Positions 21,808-34,200 of a stretch of 64,000 nt of DNA are shown in pieces. The position numbers were made by a program, and so were the translations under genes. Under the pieces are notes generated by a model. That model did not search any database. It was not told the DNA's origin and was given only the letters and a program-made list of their open reading frames with translations. The stretch comes from Clarkia xantiana subsp. parviflora (Eukaryota; Streptophyta; Magnoliopsida; Myrtales; Onagraceae): positions 16,908,763 through 16,972,762 of the forward strand of contig JAPTYO010000007.1 of NCBI GenBank assembly GCA_036873135.1, in the 5' to 3' direction. How positions within the stretch are numbered: the stretch's first letter is position 1; every line of letters starts with the position of its first letter.

Positions 21808-24800
21808 ATGTCTGGTGCTGCCCGAGGGCCAAATCACGCGGCTCCTTCGCCGGCGGCTGCCGCCTCCGGACAGATCCTTCAGCCGCTGAAACGGCATCTT
21901 GCCTTTAACTCAATTAAGCCCCCGTTTGCTCCTCCAGATGACTATCACCGTTTTTCATCCATGCTTAGTGATGCACGGCAAGGGACGGCTACTGCTGATC
22001 ATGAACCCGATGCTGTAATTTTTAGATCTCCTGTAGGTCTTCGTTTAAGTCAATTCTGTTGATTGTTTGAGTCAGAATGACTAGATTCTGTGGCTGGCTA
22101 GGCAATTGATTAATTGCTTAACTGATTAAGCGGCGGTTTGGGTCTAATGGTTATTTGACTTCAAACTCAAGTTTGTAGCGAAAGCAAAATGGACCTTCTT
22201 CTAGTTTATAGAACATAGTGTATCATCGATCTTCCTGTTGGATCTTTCAACAAATGGGATTTGACTTGCTTGAGCGACCCTAAACGATGTTGGTTTTGAT
22301 GTACTGTTTGATCGAACTTGGATTGAGCTTCAGATGCTCTTCAAGCACATCTTCTACTGCTTTTAATTAAAACCTTGCTAATTACAATACAATCATTATA
22401 AGAATTTTAAGTTTGGAAGATTCTAAATAATGTTTGCAAATTAATGCTCCAGAACTTTCTATATTCTTGTATTCAGTTAGGTAGAAACAGTGTATCTTGA
22501 TTCTTGACATGCATGACCCTCCGACAAAGAGGATATAATTTTTTGCCTACTCAGTTTCCGATGTCATAAAATGGATGCTGAAAATGCGCTAATTCTGTCT
22601 TATATCAGCAACTAAAACGCAAGAATGAGGTTGAAGATAGTGAAGTTGCAACCAGTGTGTGGATGAATAGTCCCGGTCCTCCCGGACCTGCTAACAATGC
22701 CAACAGTCCTTTTCAAACACCTGTGTCATCAAAAGGCGGACGGGGATACAGCAGGTCAAAGGTTGGTGGTAGGGGCGGTAAGTCAGGTCCACAAACACCC
22801 ATCTCGAACGCTGGTGAGTATGTTTTGAGTCCTGTTATCCTCAGGCCGTATTCTCGGTCTTAGTCTCTTTTCATGTTTGTCATGTGTAACTGAAACAAAA
22901 CTGAGCCATGGTATTATGTTCCCTTTGCAGGATCACCTCTTAATCTTACTCCAGCAGGAAATTGCCGGTATGACAGCTCCTTAGGTATGTCTTAAACTGA
23001 AGACTTCTTATCATGATTCTGTTTTCAACCGTTTTAGATGTGGGTAATATATTATGTCTATATTTCAGGTCTTTTGACAAAGAAGTTCATCAATCTGATA
23101 AAACAAGCAGAAGATGGTATTCTTGATTTAAATAAAGCAGCTGAAACTTTGGAGGTAAGTTGTATCTTGTATGCCATAAATGACTTTCCATGGGATTTGT
23201 CCAATGACACACTGGTTATTGAATCTTTTCTACTAAAATGTAGGTGCAAAAGAGGCGGATATACGATATAACAAATGTATTGGAAGGGATCGGGCTCATT
23301 GAGAAGAAGATAAAGAACAGAATTCGATGGAAGTATGCTTTTGTATCTCCTTCAGCATCTCTGAGACGTGAATCTTGTTCAGTTTACCATATTTTCTGTC
23401 ATAGGTTCAACTGTATAACTAATGGGGGCGAAATAATTTCTGACTTCAGGGGGCTTGATTCTTCAAGGCCAGGTGAAGAGACAGCTGGTCTTTCTGTGTT
23501 ACAGGTAATTAAATGGATTCTCTTTAATCATTTGATCTACCAATAGTCATTTCTGCTAAAAATATATGTTGCCTTTAAGTGACTCCTTAATGTGATCTTA
23601 TCGAAGACTAGCTTAATTATTATTTGGAGATTTGGCATTTGATGGAAAGAAAGAAAAAAATCCTCTCTGACTAGAGTAAGGTTGTGTTTCAGGCCGAAAT
23701 GGAAAAAATCAATTTGGAAGAACAAAGATTAGATGATCGAATAAGGTTGCTTGGCAAGTTACATTGCTTTACTGTTACTTCTCTTGAAATTCTTAAGTCT
23801 GCTCACCTTTGAATGTTCTTACAGGCAAATGCAGGCAAAATTAAGAGACCTGAGTGAAGATGAAAATAATCAAAAGTAGGATACACTTCTTCTGGGAATG
23901 TTGTTTGCTAACGGGGATGATGCTCATTGAAAAATTACTTGTTTATTTGTACAGATGGCTTTTCGAGACTGAGGAAGACATTAAGGCTCTACCATGCTTT
24001 CAGGTGAATGTTTTAAGATTGCAATTCACTTTTGGTTGAATCTAGTCCTTTCCTGTTTTTGGAACGAACCATCACGGATTGTTGTATCTTTTGCTTCAAG
24101 CAGAATGAAACCTTGATAGCAATCAAAGCTCCACATGGTACTACTCTTGAAGTTCCTGATCCAGATGAAGTAAGTTGATATTTAGAGATGTTTTAGTATT
24201 TATTACTTTTGTTATTAAGGTACAAACCTAACACCCTCTTCACTGTCAGGCTGTTGACTACCCTCAAAGGAGATACAGGATAATCCTTAGAAGCAGCATG
24301 GGTCCAATTGATGTGTATCTTGTCAGGTATGTCGTTTTTATTGAGGATATTGATATGTCCCGATAAAGCAAAAGAATTGCATTTTTTTTCTTCTTAGATT
24401 CCCTCTTCTGTCTAGTCAATTCGAGGAGAAGTTTGAGGAGGCAAATGCATCCGAGCCACCCAATAGCTTGCCAATTTCTTCGAGCACTGGATCAAATGAG
24501 AATGTCATTACTGAGGCATTCAACACCCAGAGTACTAACGAGAACAGTGAACCTCAGCCATCCACTATATATGATTCAATGTCCTTGGAGGCAAATGCTT
24601 CGCAGGATTATGTTGGGGGAATTATGAAAATTGTTCCTTCAGATGTGGACGTAAGTGTTCGTTAGATAATATATTCTTTTCTTTTTCCAATTAATGAGTA
24701 TATTTAATCTGAACATGATCTCCCTTGCTATTAATGCAGAACGATGCAGATTATTGGCTCCTCTCTGATGCTGTTGATGTTAGTATTACAGATATATGGA

Positions 24801-25061
24801 GAACAGATGGTATCCTTTTGATACAATTTCAACTGTCACCTAAATTTCTAAGATTTGCAACAACAAAAAAATCACATTCGGTCTTGTCTTCTTGACCTGA
24901 AATTCTTAACTCGGCCTATAGCTGGTGTTGAGTGGAACAACATGGATATGCTTAATCAGGATTTTGCAATAGATGATGTGAGCACCCCCAGACCTCAAAC
25001 TCCACCATCAAATACTTCGGAAGTGCCTTTGGCTACTGTTATTAACCCTCTCAAGAGGTGA
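21808..25061 (+). CDS. E2F transcription factor, E2FA/E2FB class
   Basis: Nuclear activator-type E2F that pairs with DP and binds TTTSSCGC sites of cell-cycle genes. My model has 14 exons, 484 codons: 21808-22032, 22609-22813, 22931-22984, 23069-23154, 23244-23332, 23450-23504, 23693-23745, 23825-23875, 23955-24003, 24104-24169, 24250-24326, 24416-24650, 24740-24809, 24922-25061; all junctions are GT-AG and phases agree. Domains: basic Pro-rich N-terminus with RRHL-like KRHLAFNS; winged-helix DNA-binding domain about 157-222 with the hallmark [12 protein letters not shown] at 194-205; leucine-rich coiled coil about 239-273 (dimerisation with DP); marked box about 275-350 with [21 protein letters not shown]-binding C-terminus from about 416 (DADYWLLSD, then SITDIW). 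Single-DBD and dimerisation parts exclude the atypical DEL/E2Fd-f class. Length matches E2FA. Start: the first ATG after the leader; an in-frame TTG two codons upstream is not used. Confidence 0.95.
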
Positions 25062-27844
25062 CATGAACTCATCCACAAAATATACTCGTTGGTTTTCGAT
25101 ACCTCCATTGCATGAGTTGCTTGGTGCTTAGAATCAATACCGAACCCTGTAGAACATCTAGTGTTGTATGTCGATGTAGAAAATCCTCCACAAGAGATTT
25201 TATCCCATGCAGTTGCGAGAATGGAGTTGAGATGCAGAGGCTTGAAGTCGAAGAAGCACAATCGATGTAAACCCGCGCTGCTCCCTTCTGCAGATGTTGA
25301 TACTTTATATCAACCGAGAGTTAACATATCTTCATCAGGTTAGTTTTTTATTGACCTTATTATAATCAGATATACAGAAAAAAAAAAAATGAATCTAGTG
25401 GAAGCCATAGGATGATGAACTGGACTATGTTGCTTTTAGGAAGAAAAACGAACTTCCATTCATCATTTAAAAGTTGGTGTTTTCAGTAACTGCAGCCATT
25501 TGAGGCCATGAGTTATTATTATTTATACATAAAATATCATTGGATTGGATCAGTGAATTAACATTTAGGAATGTATATCCTTTTGGATTATTTTCTGGTA
25601 GAACTTATATGGCCTTATTTTTTGCATTTGTTCTAAAATAAATATAAATAAAAACGTCCGCTATTGTGGAATTCGTGTAGTTGACTACTCTTACTGGTTG
25701 ATTATTCGTGGTATGAAATGATTGCCACCTTTTGGTTTAAAACTTCAGCCTGAACAGAAAATGATAATTTTGATTGATGCAAATGGTGATGATAGTGAGT
25801 GAACATATAGTAGAATGAGTTGTTTATTTTTCCAAACACTTGGATGATAATTGAACACATCAACAGGTAAATGTAACCAATCAAATCAAAGAACAGAAAA
25901 TGTGGAAACTTCTTTGAATGAGATATATTTATTTAATTGTAAAAAGCCCGTTTGTCTGGAACTACAGTCCTCTGTCCGTCTTTTTCACCAGGCGTCCTAT
26001 TATGAGGCGATTATGAGCTAGTAATGCATGTTTCCTAATTATTAATATTGTCAAATATTTTATTTAACTTGAATAGAATTGGTTATGTAATGTGATTAAA
26101 TAAATCTGAGAAATTAACCTAAAATATCGGAAATGTTCTCATCCATATAGTAGTTAATAATAAGTATCAACATAATTTTTTTTTTTTGCCCAATAAGTAT
26201 CAACATAATTTAAAGTTCTATTTTAATATGAAAAGCACTTTAAGAATCGCTCGTTGGACAATTTTGTCATCATAGATAGTTTCTCTCTTTTTAATCACGT
26301 GAAAATCACTTTGATCAATACTGTCCAATTAGGCAAAATATTTGAAATCCCGAGTAAACTATTTATCTATTAAAAAAAATCAACTAGTAATTTGTTAATT
26401 AACCATTATTAGCTGGTTCTTGTTCTTATCTTTGTAATAGTATATGTCAGATCGGAGCTTGCAAGATCTTAGTTATGACGCATGATGCTACGGTGGTTTT
26501 TTTTTTTTTTCTGCATTTCTTTTGCCAATTATTTTCCCTCTATCAGTAAAGGGTCAAGGGAGGTGAACTAACCCACCAATTAGAAAGTTCATCGAGCAAA
26601 TCAAATAATTAACAACATTTAATTAATCTAAAGCAGACTGCCGACCTGAAAGCATCATCTACATTATGTATTAATCAAAGAGTTTTATATTTAATTACGA
26701 GCATATCACACGAAAAATAGACAATAACATGTATGATAGCCCGCCAGAGTCGAATATTAATACAAAAACTAAAACGCACATTTTTAGTTATATATATATG
26801 GGTTTTAAATATTATTTAAATACCCGAGTAAACATGGATTGACAACTTAGTATTCAAAACTATTTTTGTAATTTTTACATAGCTTAGAAGTCGAAAATGT
26901 TACATTGTCTCTTTATCCATTCATTTTGAACGGAAAGTGATCATATATCTATTACATGATTATTAATGACACTTGAATAGACAAATATATTAAAAAAAAA
27001 ATAGACAAATATATACATCTTACCCTTTTTCTTACCTAAGATAACTTTTCTTTTACATAATTTAGTCCTAAACACGTTCCAATTGAACACTTAACTCGAT
27101 TGATCTTGTCCGGGTAGAGACTAACCTTACTTCTACACATCTCAGTTCCATCTCCATAAGCTTATACTATTTCATTTACAAAGTCATTTCAAAGGTCCTC
27201 ACAAACACATTACTGCCATGCCCCCTTTTAAAAAGCCTCGTTGGCGGGGTATCTCGATTAGGAGTGAACACTTCAACCGAGGTAGGAAGCACCGCCGATG
27301 CAGGGTGTGGCTCTCAAGTTCTTTCGCGAATAAACTATTCTATGAGTCTTAGGAATCTTCAACTAGGATAAGTTAGACCGTGGTTAGGTTTGCTTAAGTC
27401 AGATCATGGTTAGGTTTGCCTATATCTGACGACCTTAACTAAGGTTTGATTTTCCCTGGACTCGACAGGCTAGATCAATTAAGATCTAGGTCCGATTGGA
27501 CTCCAATAAAATCTATTGACACAACATCGGTCGAGACCATTAGGTCAAACCATGGTTGAGGTCGTCTAGTTCAGGTGAACATAACCATGGCCAGACCTAG
27601 CCCTGACCTCACCCCGGGCTAGGTCAATTGAGTAAAGATTTCAATTGGAACAATTTTAGGGATTAAATTATACAAAAGAAAAATTAGAGATATATTAGAT
27701 AGACTAAATAAAATAAGACAAATATATTTGTGTATTCAAATACTATTAGTGATCACGTGTTAGATATATATCAAATTAATTCCAAAAATAGATGGGTAAA
27801 GTGGCAATACAACATTATGGAATTTTAAGGTAGGGCTTTGATAG
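25062..27844. other. E2F 3' flank and intergenic DNA
   Basis: The first 300 bases probably hold the E2F 3' untranslated region. Beyond it no gene or intact element was recognised. 27400-27720 carries scattered GGCTAGGTCAATTGA-type sequence like the centre of the foldback family at 14711 and 60903, much decayed. Confidence 0.5.
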
Positions 27845-28000
27845 AAAGTGTGAAACAAAGTGTGAAAAAACCATAGAAAGCTGCCACATGCCACATGGCA
27901 ATGCATTGCATGATTCTCTTTCCAATTTATATCAAATTGTTAACTGACATGTGGCAGTTGTTAACTTTCTATGGTTTTTTCACTCTTTTTTTCACACTTT
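27845..28000. mobile_element. Small foldback element (MITE), 156 bp
   Basis: Outer arms are inverse: AAAGTGTGAAACAAAGTGTG and CCATAGAAAG on the left against CTTTCTATGG and CACTCTTTTTTTCACACTTT on the right. Inner parts also pair around CCACATG and CATGTGG. No clear target duplication, so the superfamily is open. Confidence 0.7.
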
Positions 28001-28585
28001 AAGGAATTACTCTTTTAAGGTATCTAAAAGTCATAAAAATTATCACAAATACCAATTTGTCTATAATATTTATTATATACATAAATAATTTAAAACCCTA
28101 TAAATAATCAAATTGAACAAAAATAGCTTTTAAGTGGAAAAAAAAATAACTTTTTATATCAGTAAGAATTTGATGGGTTGGTCTAAGCAGCTTGCAATAT
28201 CATGATGAACAATGTTAGAATTATATATTGAATTTGATGATTGGGCCGCAAAATTGTCTAACTGTTCTTGTATTATATTGTGTGAAAAAAGAACATTAGA
28301 GTGAACTTAAAGCCACTAATCATTGTCTCTTGTGGTCACCTCTCTGTAGGCATTAACCACTCACTATATCATATATAACAAATAAAAATAGGTCTATTAT
28401 TAATTAATTAATATAAATAGGTCCATGATTAATTAATAAAATGGCCCCAAATGCGCATCAAATTCAAGTGCTGTAGCCCCCGCTCTCATTCCCCGTCAAA
28501 ATCCCGCCGCCGGAGAAAGACTACATTAGAGAGACACTGACTGACAGTGGTACTCTCTCGTCTCTCCCTGAAACAGAGAAACAAT

Positions 28586-29101
28586 ATGGGCAGCGCCGGA
28601 GAAAGGCGCCCCTACGCCGCATCAAGAAACCCCGACCTCCCGCCTTCGTTTCTCGGCCGCCGCAGCTCCACCGTTATCCCGGCCAAGCTCTCTCTTCCCA
28701 CGGTCCCGACGACGAAGCCCCTTCACGCCTTCACTTTCCCCAACGGCTCATCCGCCGCCACCGGAGGCTCCGTTAAACCGTCATCGCCACCGTACACGTC
28801 ACTCAGGGACCTCCTCCCCGCCGGCGCCGCCGCAATCAACTCTCCCACCGCCGTCAGCTCTTGTTACGAGATATCAATCCGCAACCGCCTTGTCAAGCAG
28901 GCCGCCTGGGCCTACCTCCAGCCCATGTCCTGCTCGCCAGGAACCTCAGGCCGCGGCCTCCTCCACCGCCTCTGGCTCCGGTTCCGATTCTGCGCCCCAG
29001 TCAACGCCTGCGTCTGCTTCGTCAAAAGACACGTCATCAACTCGATCGCCGCCGCAATTGACCGGATGTTTTGCGCCGTCCTGGTTCGCTCCACCAGATA
29101 G
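28586..29101 (+). CDS. Conserved plant protein of unknown function, 171 aa
   Basis: Intronless GC-rich gene in AT-rich surroundings. I do not know its function. Residues 1-90 are Ser/Pro/Ala-rich and probably disordered (PPSFLGRR, LHAFTFPNG, TSLRDLLP). The compact part is the C-terminus: a basic amphipathic segment SIRNRLVKQAAWAYLQPM (97-114) followed by an alternating aromatic and basic stretch (LLHRLWLRFRF) and two helices rich in Cys, Val and Ile (ACVCFVKRHVINSIAAAIDRM, 141-161). The sequence pattern feels familiar from unnamed small proteins in other dicots. No signal peptide is evident. The ATG at 28586 is the first in frame; upstream in-frame codons only offer GTG. The codon bias and lack of stops support a real gene. 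Confidence 0.75.
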   Translation: MGSAGERRPYAASRNPDLPPSFLGRRSSTVIPAKLSLPTVPTTKPLHAFTFPNGSSAATGGSVKPSSPPYTSLRDLLPAGAAAINSPTAVSSCYEISIRNRLVKQAAWAYLQPMSCSPGTSGRGLLHRLWLRFRFCAPVNACVCFVKRHVINSIAAAIDRMFCAVLVRSTR

Positions 29102-29700
29102 CTCCGGCCAGCGTTCTCATATACATATATTTCATCCAGATGCATGATCAATCACTACATGAATGAGTGAAATATGAAATTTTGGTCATAAATCCTGATA
29201 TCTCTGTTGAAGTTATGGACTCTATGGGTTGATCTTGATTACCAATTTGATCTCTGTTGAAGTTATGAACTTTTCCGTAAGCTTACATTTGGGCTCCGGA
29301 TAATTTGCTAGCTCGTATACAAACTTTTATGTACCTATCAACATAGAAACATTAATTTGAGAAGAACTACTGATTATGCTTCTAAAACTCGTTGAATTTC
29401 CTCTCATGTACCAAACACGTGCCGAAATCAGTCAAATTATAACGAAATTTTGGATAAAGTTAACTATTTGTCTGGGAAAAATATAAGTTAGAAATTGGTA
29501 ATTAACCCGACTTATTTTGCAAAAATATTTACAAGTTCGAGCTGATTTGGATTTATTTTACATGATACAGACAAAAATGAATCTTTATCATTTGCTGAAA
29601 TTTAATTTAAGTAAAACAAAAAAAAACATATATATATCTACAGTTGTTTTCTTGTCAGGGACATTGTAGTGGTGTTATGGTTTGTCTTGTCTTAGATTAA
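29102..29700. other. Convergent intergenic spacer
   Basis: Lies between the 3' ends of the unknown gene (+) and HVA22 gene A (-). AT-rich; no feature beyond probable 3' untranslated regions. Confidence 0.6.
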
Positions 29701-30726
29701 TTAAGAAGCGCGCCTAAGCCGCAGACTAGCAGCGCTAACGTCAGCAGCCGACGCCATTGTGGAGTCCTCTGCTGAGGGTGGTTTTGCAGTGGTGGCCGGA
29801 GCTCCGTCCTTGTTGTTGCCGCCGGAGAATCTCCCGGACGACTGAGAAGCTGCTTGAAGAAGTTGGAAGAAGGCAGCTTGGCCGAATTGTGCAAAGTTCT
29901 TGAAGTAGAAAGCGAACAACTCCCGAGCCCGAGTTTTTAACTCCATTATCTTCGCGTCAATCTCAGTCTCGTGGTTCAAGATCACCGGACGCAGCAGAGC
30001 CTCGTAAACGAAGCTCGAGCCCTGCAAAATAATTGGTAGCTTGCGCATCAAGTAAAAACAAAATAATTGTCTTTGTTGTTTTTTTATGTTTCTTTGTGTA
30101 CCTTAGTAGTTGGAGACCACAAGTAGATTATAAACGCCAATTTCATTTCGCTGTAGAAAGGAAACCTGCACAAGAAGCAATGCATATGAACATTGGTGAA
30201 ATTTATACTAAGAATAAAATCTTTTTATATTTTAGGAAGCTGATGATAGATAACTATATAATTAGTTAACCATTTACTCATTTTTCTAAATAAAATGAAT
30301 TCCAATCAGATAAGAGGCGGCTAATTGTACCATGAGAAGATCACATCAGTGATTCTCTCTAACACTGTCACCAATGCCATAATGATCCTGCATAAGAAAG
30401 ATCGGTAATCGGTGATCATATTTCATTCAACCGATCAAACTAAAATTGTGATTTGATTTGATTGTCTGACCAGTAGCGGCACCAAAACCGAAGTTCTTCG
30501 ATTTCAACCTTGTTCTTCTCGACAGACTTGAAGCACTGGAATGCCGGGTATGCATACCCGACAATCATTCTGATCGAGCATCAATCAACGGAATATCAAA
30601 CTCTCATCATCGATTTATATTATTGAGAAGAATAACGATGAAAAATGAGTTGTAAATTTATGTATACAAATATGAATTATCGGTAACGTACTGGAAAAAT
30701 CTCATGATGAAGTCCGGAAGCAACAT
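29701..30726 (-). CDS. HVA22-like protein, gene A
   Basis: TB2/DP1/HVA22 family: ER- or vesicle-membrane proteins related to yeast Yop1 and animal REEPs that bend membranes by hairpin insertion. Model: exons 30726-30692, 30569-30471, 30387-30331, 30165-30102, 30021-29701, all GT-AG, 191 codons. Visible in order: short N-terminus MLLPDFMMRFFQ; first membrane hairpin VGYAYPAFQCFKSVE; the conserved EELRFWCRYW; second hairpin IIMALVTVLERITDVIFSW; signature FPFYSEMKLAFIIYLWSP; then VYEALLRPVILNHE and an amphipathic C-terminal helix (IDAKIMELKTRARELF) with a disordered Ser/Ala tail. The long tail after the helix places it with the HVA22 g-j type rather than the short barley HVA22 type. An acceptor-like site just before the start suggests a 5' leader intron. 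Paralogue of gene B. Confidence 0.92.
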
Positions 30727-31485
30727 CTTGTTTAGACCCGAAACCCGTCCCACAAAATGCCTGCAGCAAAGATTAGTTGTTGGAGAAGAATTAGATTTGT
30801 TGATGCGCAAGAAAAGAATAACCTTGAAGTCGGGATTCCACGGTCGTGCTAGCTAAGCTTCTATCAACAAGAGGCTAACAATGTTTTCCTTTATGAGGTT
30901 TTTGTTTGAAAAGGTTGTTAAGGGGAAGGAGAAGAAGAAAGAGTTGAGGGATATATTATTATGTTTGAGACATTATTGATTAGAAGAAGGAGTTTAAAGG
31001 ACTCAAAAATAGTAAAAGATGGAAGTGGGAAAGGGAGGCTTGATGGTTTACAATGCAGATAGAGAAGAGAGGCCATTATGTTGTTGTTTAGGATTAATTA
31101 ACGGATATCACCATTTGTGGTTACTTCTCTTCTCTTCTTTACTGTCCATCCATATTCTACAGTGCAACAAACAAAGATTTCCCATTTCTACGTGATATAT
31201 AATTCCATTATTATTGTAAATATTATATTCGGTCATATGTAATTTTTCTCAATTCCTAGTAACTTAATTGGTAATGGGTATATAGCTCCTCTGAAGATTA
31301 GATATCCAGAGTGTCGCATTTCTAACCCACCATTAATATGGCGGTAAAACCTTTAACAAAAAGTCGTTTAAGTGTCTTTAACTTTCATCCTTCTAAATTT
31401 CATCCTTCTAAAGTTCAGTTTCATGGTTTTAATCTTGGGTTTAAGTGTCTTTAACTTTCATCCTTCTAAAGTTCAGTTTCATGGT
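30727..31485. other. Upstream region of HVA22 gene A
   Basis: Holds the probable 5' leader (30727-30900). 31363-31497 contains a partial tandem duplication: GTGTCTTTAACTTTCATCC and GTTCAGTTTCATGG occur twice, 75 bp apart. No ABA-response cluster was found by eye. Confidence 0.5.
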
Positions 31486-31494
31486 TTTAATCTT

Positions 31495-32086
31495 GGGTTA
31501 AGAAACCAAGATTGGTTGGACCAACCGGTAAAGCGAGTTACGTTCCGTGAGCGACCCGATGTCGAAATCCGCCGGAGACGCCTCCTTGGGGAGGGCTTTA
31601 ACCTTAACGCTCCCGGCCCGAAATTGCGAAAGCAATGTAAATATATCAAAAAAAAAATCTTGGGTTAAGAATCTATAAAATGTCTGAACTATGACCCATG
31701 TTAACGAGAGATGTCTGAAATTTGAAATGTTGATTTGAGAGGTATGAAATTTCAATTTTGTTGAAATTAGGTTTTCCATCTATTTATAGTTGTGGTGGCG
31801 GTCGCCGGAGCTGGGTGGTGGTTGCCGGAGCCGTGGTGGCTTTAAGGGCATTTTTGTCTTTTCTTTTCAAGCATGTGAGGGGCACACTTTGATAGAAGGG
31901 CATTTTTGGAATTTTATTTTATTTTTGGTCACATGCCAAGCACATGACCAACTTCCGTTAGTTTTAACGGAGACCTCTTATATAAAAAAAAGTTGAAACC
32001 TCAGACCTCTCAAATCAACATTTTAAATTTCAGACCTCTCCCGTTAACATGAGTCATAGTTCAGACATTTCATAGGTTCTTAACCC
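31495..32086. mobile_element. MULE-type foldback element with 9-bp target duplication
   Basis: Left end GGGTTAAGAA and right end TTCTTAACCC are inverse. After the SINE is removed the arms pair for about 80 bp (ATGTCTGAACTATGAC with GTCATAGTTCAGACAT; ATGTTGATTTGAGAGGT with CCTCTCAAATCAACAT). It is flanked by TTTAATCTT on both sides (31486-31494 and 32087-32095), the 9-bp duplication expected of Mutator-like elements. No transposase inside. Confidence 0.85.
31505..31655 (+). mobile_element. SINE-like retroposon
   Basis: A 150-bp GC-rich insert ending in an A run (31649-31657) and flanked by a 16-bp direct repeat AATCTTGGGTTAAGAA (31489-31504 and 31656-31671). It starts ACCAAGATTGGTTGGACC and contains GTCGAAATCC near 31560, close to an RNA polymerase III box B. 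Target duplication plus A tail shows retroposition; origin from a tRNA-like SINE is inferred. It landed in the left terminus of the foldback element. Confidence 0.8.
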
Positions 32087-32252
32087 TTTAATCTTTTAGA
32101 AAGAAAAAAAAACACACAAGATAAGATTATAGTGGTGTTACTTGGTATATTTTTATTAGCTTGGCACCATTATTACACCTAATACAAGAAGTGACACGTT
32201 AATACACATTGATTTTCAAAGAGTTTTACTTTAATAAGATTGCTACCACAAT

Positions 32253-33374
32253 CAGTGGCGTAGCCAGGAATCGGAATCAGGGATTGCAAGAGTGATCAGT
32301 TTTTTTTACTCATATACCAACCTTAAAAAAATCCAAATATCAAAATGTGTCGAAAATCGAATCACGGTTTTAGAAGAAAAAAAATCAAGAGAATTAAATA
32401 AATCCTTAAATAATCTTAAAATTATATAAACCTTAAATTTTAAAACTTTATTGAATTGTGTGTATAGTTTGACTAAATTAACCATAGAGTATAAAAATGT
32501 TTAAAAGTATTACCTTCTAAAGTTAACCCGACCAAACTTTACACCTAACTCAATAGAGTTTTAGAAAAAAAAAAGTATAAAATTATATAAATCATTTACA
32601 TTAAAATATGAAAATTCAACAAACAAAAAGTTAAAATGGGGGAAACAATTAGGCGTTGTTTTTTAGAGCAGCGGCGCCCAAAATTTTTTTGGGGCGAAGC
32701 CGTCGTTTAGATAGCGACAGTGTGGTTATTTTAGTATTTGCCTAAATTTGCGGCACATTTTAGTATTTGAACTTTCTTAGATTGTTATATGGGTAAATAG
32801 TTCAAAATATTGTGTACGAATAATTATTTAAAAAAAAACTTGTGAAAAAAGAAAAAAAATCATATGAAAAAAACTATAAAATATAGTCTAATAATTTAAA
32901 AGTTAATAAAATATATATTACAATGACAATTACGATTTTTCATACTTTGAAAATAAAACATAACATAGTCATTATCAACAGATTCAAATATATATTTTTC
33001 AATGAAATTCACCAAAAAATCGTTCGTCAAATAACCGCTCATTGAACTACGTTATGAACAAACAGACTTTTGCAGATTTTTTGGTAATACTTTTGTGTAT
33101 ATTTATTTGAATAAATATATATTGTCACTTAGATAGTCATATATAATTTTAGATATGCACTTATACATACAAATTATATATATATTAAATATAATGAATT
33201 AAATAGTATATACATATACATAACATTCATATTTAATGTTGCACCACTTTTCTATTTAAATGCGGGGTGCAATATTCATTTTTTTCATAAATTGAGGGGT
33301 GGAAATATTTACATATCCACTAGTACATACACTAATTTTTATAAAGTTAAGGGGTTGCACCTCAGCTGTACCTG
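32253..33374. mobile_element. Nonautonomous hAT-like element, 1.1 kb
   Basis: Bounded by an 8-bp direct repeat ACCACAAT (32245-32252 and 33375-33382). The left end is CAGTGGCGTAGCCAGGA and the right end ...GCTGTACCTG, i.e. CA...TG-type ends with weak inverse match (CAGTGGC against CAGGTAC). This 'GTGGCGTAGCCAGG' end is typical of plant hAT-like repeats. Interior is AT-rich with no transposase frame. Confidence 0.75.
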
Positions 33375-33382
33375 ACCACAAT

Positions 33383-34200
33383 ATCGATTGTATCATCAAG
33401 AATAAAGCCATACAATTAAGGTGGAGCTTTTATTAGATTTGACAACAGATCTACTTAGTTGGGGGTAATTTCCCCTTATTATATTTTTTAGTGTGTATTT
33501 TTTAAACTAAAAAATATAATTACTTTCAATTTGGCCTTTTAAAACTTGATCATTCACTCTTGATTTTTTTCCATTAAATGTTTGTTCTTAATCCAATTTT
33601 TGCTCCCTCTGAATACGAATTCTAAATCCATCCATCTCTAGATTTGACCAAGATATATGTTCACAAATATAGTTCACAACTTACCTCATTACCAATTAGT
33701 TCAACCTATTTGGGTAATGAATTAAATATAAGTTTTCTTCATAATGAATAATATACAGAAAGGATGATATGCGGAACATTTCCTGAATTCTGTGATAGTT
33801 TTCACAGATTAAGCAGAGTTTGCAGAAGAAGCACAACAGTACTTCAACATCCAGGGTTTGAATATCCTTCTTGACATTTGTTGGACAGTATGGAAATATG
33901 AAATAGATATTCTCATTATATATTATATATTGTACACCATAAACTAAATTAATCACACACAAAATATGATCAAACTTTAGTTCCAACCTCAGTAACCTAT
34001 ACAATTCTGTGGAACTAAACCGATATTTATTTCTTATATATATGCTCCTAATATTGTTACCCGAACCCTACCCCCATCAAAATGTACTATTTTGATAATC
34101 TAATTATCTTGTAAACTTTTTGGCCAAAATTAAAATATATATATATCTTGTAACCTTGCAGTATGTGCAATCCTGATCCGTATACGCAATGGATCTGGTT
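33383..34200. other. Spacer downstream of HVA22 gene B
   Basis: AT-rich. A 102-codon minus-strand frame (34004-33696, hydrophobic and Cys-rich) matches no family known to me and is probably chance. No other feature. Confidence 0.45.

Noticed and set aside
25140..25343. Short frame after the E2F stop as an extra exon
   Set aside because: The E2F frame ends at a normal stop after the RB-binding region, and this frame is not in phase with a splice site.
33696..34004. 102-codon minus-strand frame, hydrophobic and Cys-containing
   Set aside because: No recognised family, AT-rich codons, no nearby promoter or splice partner; probably chance.
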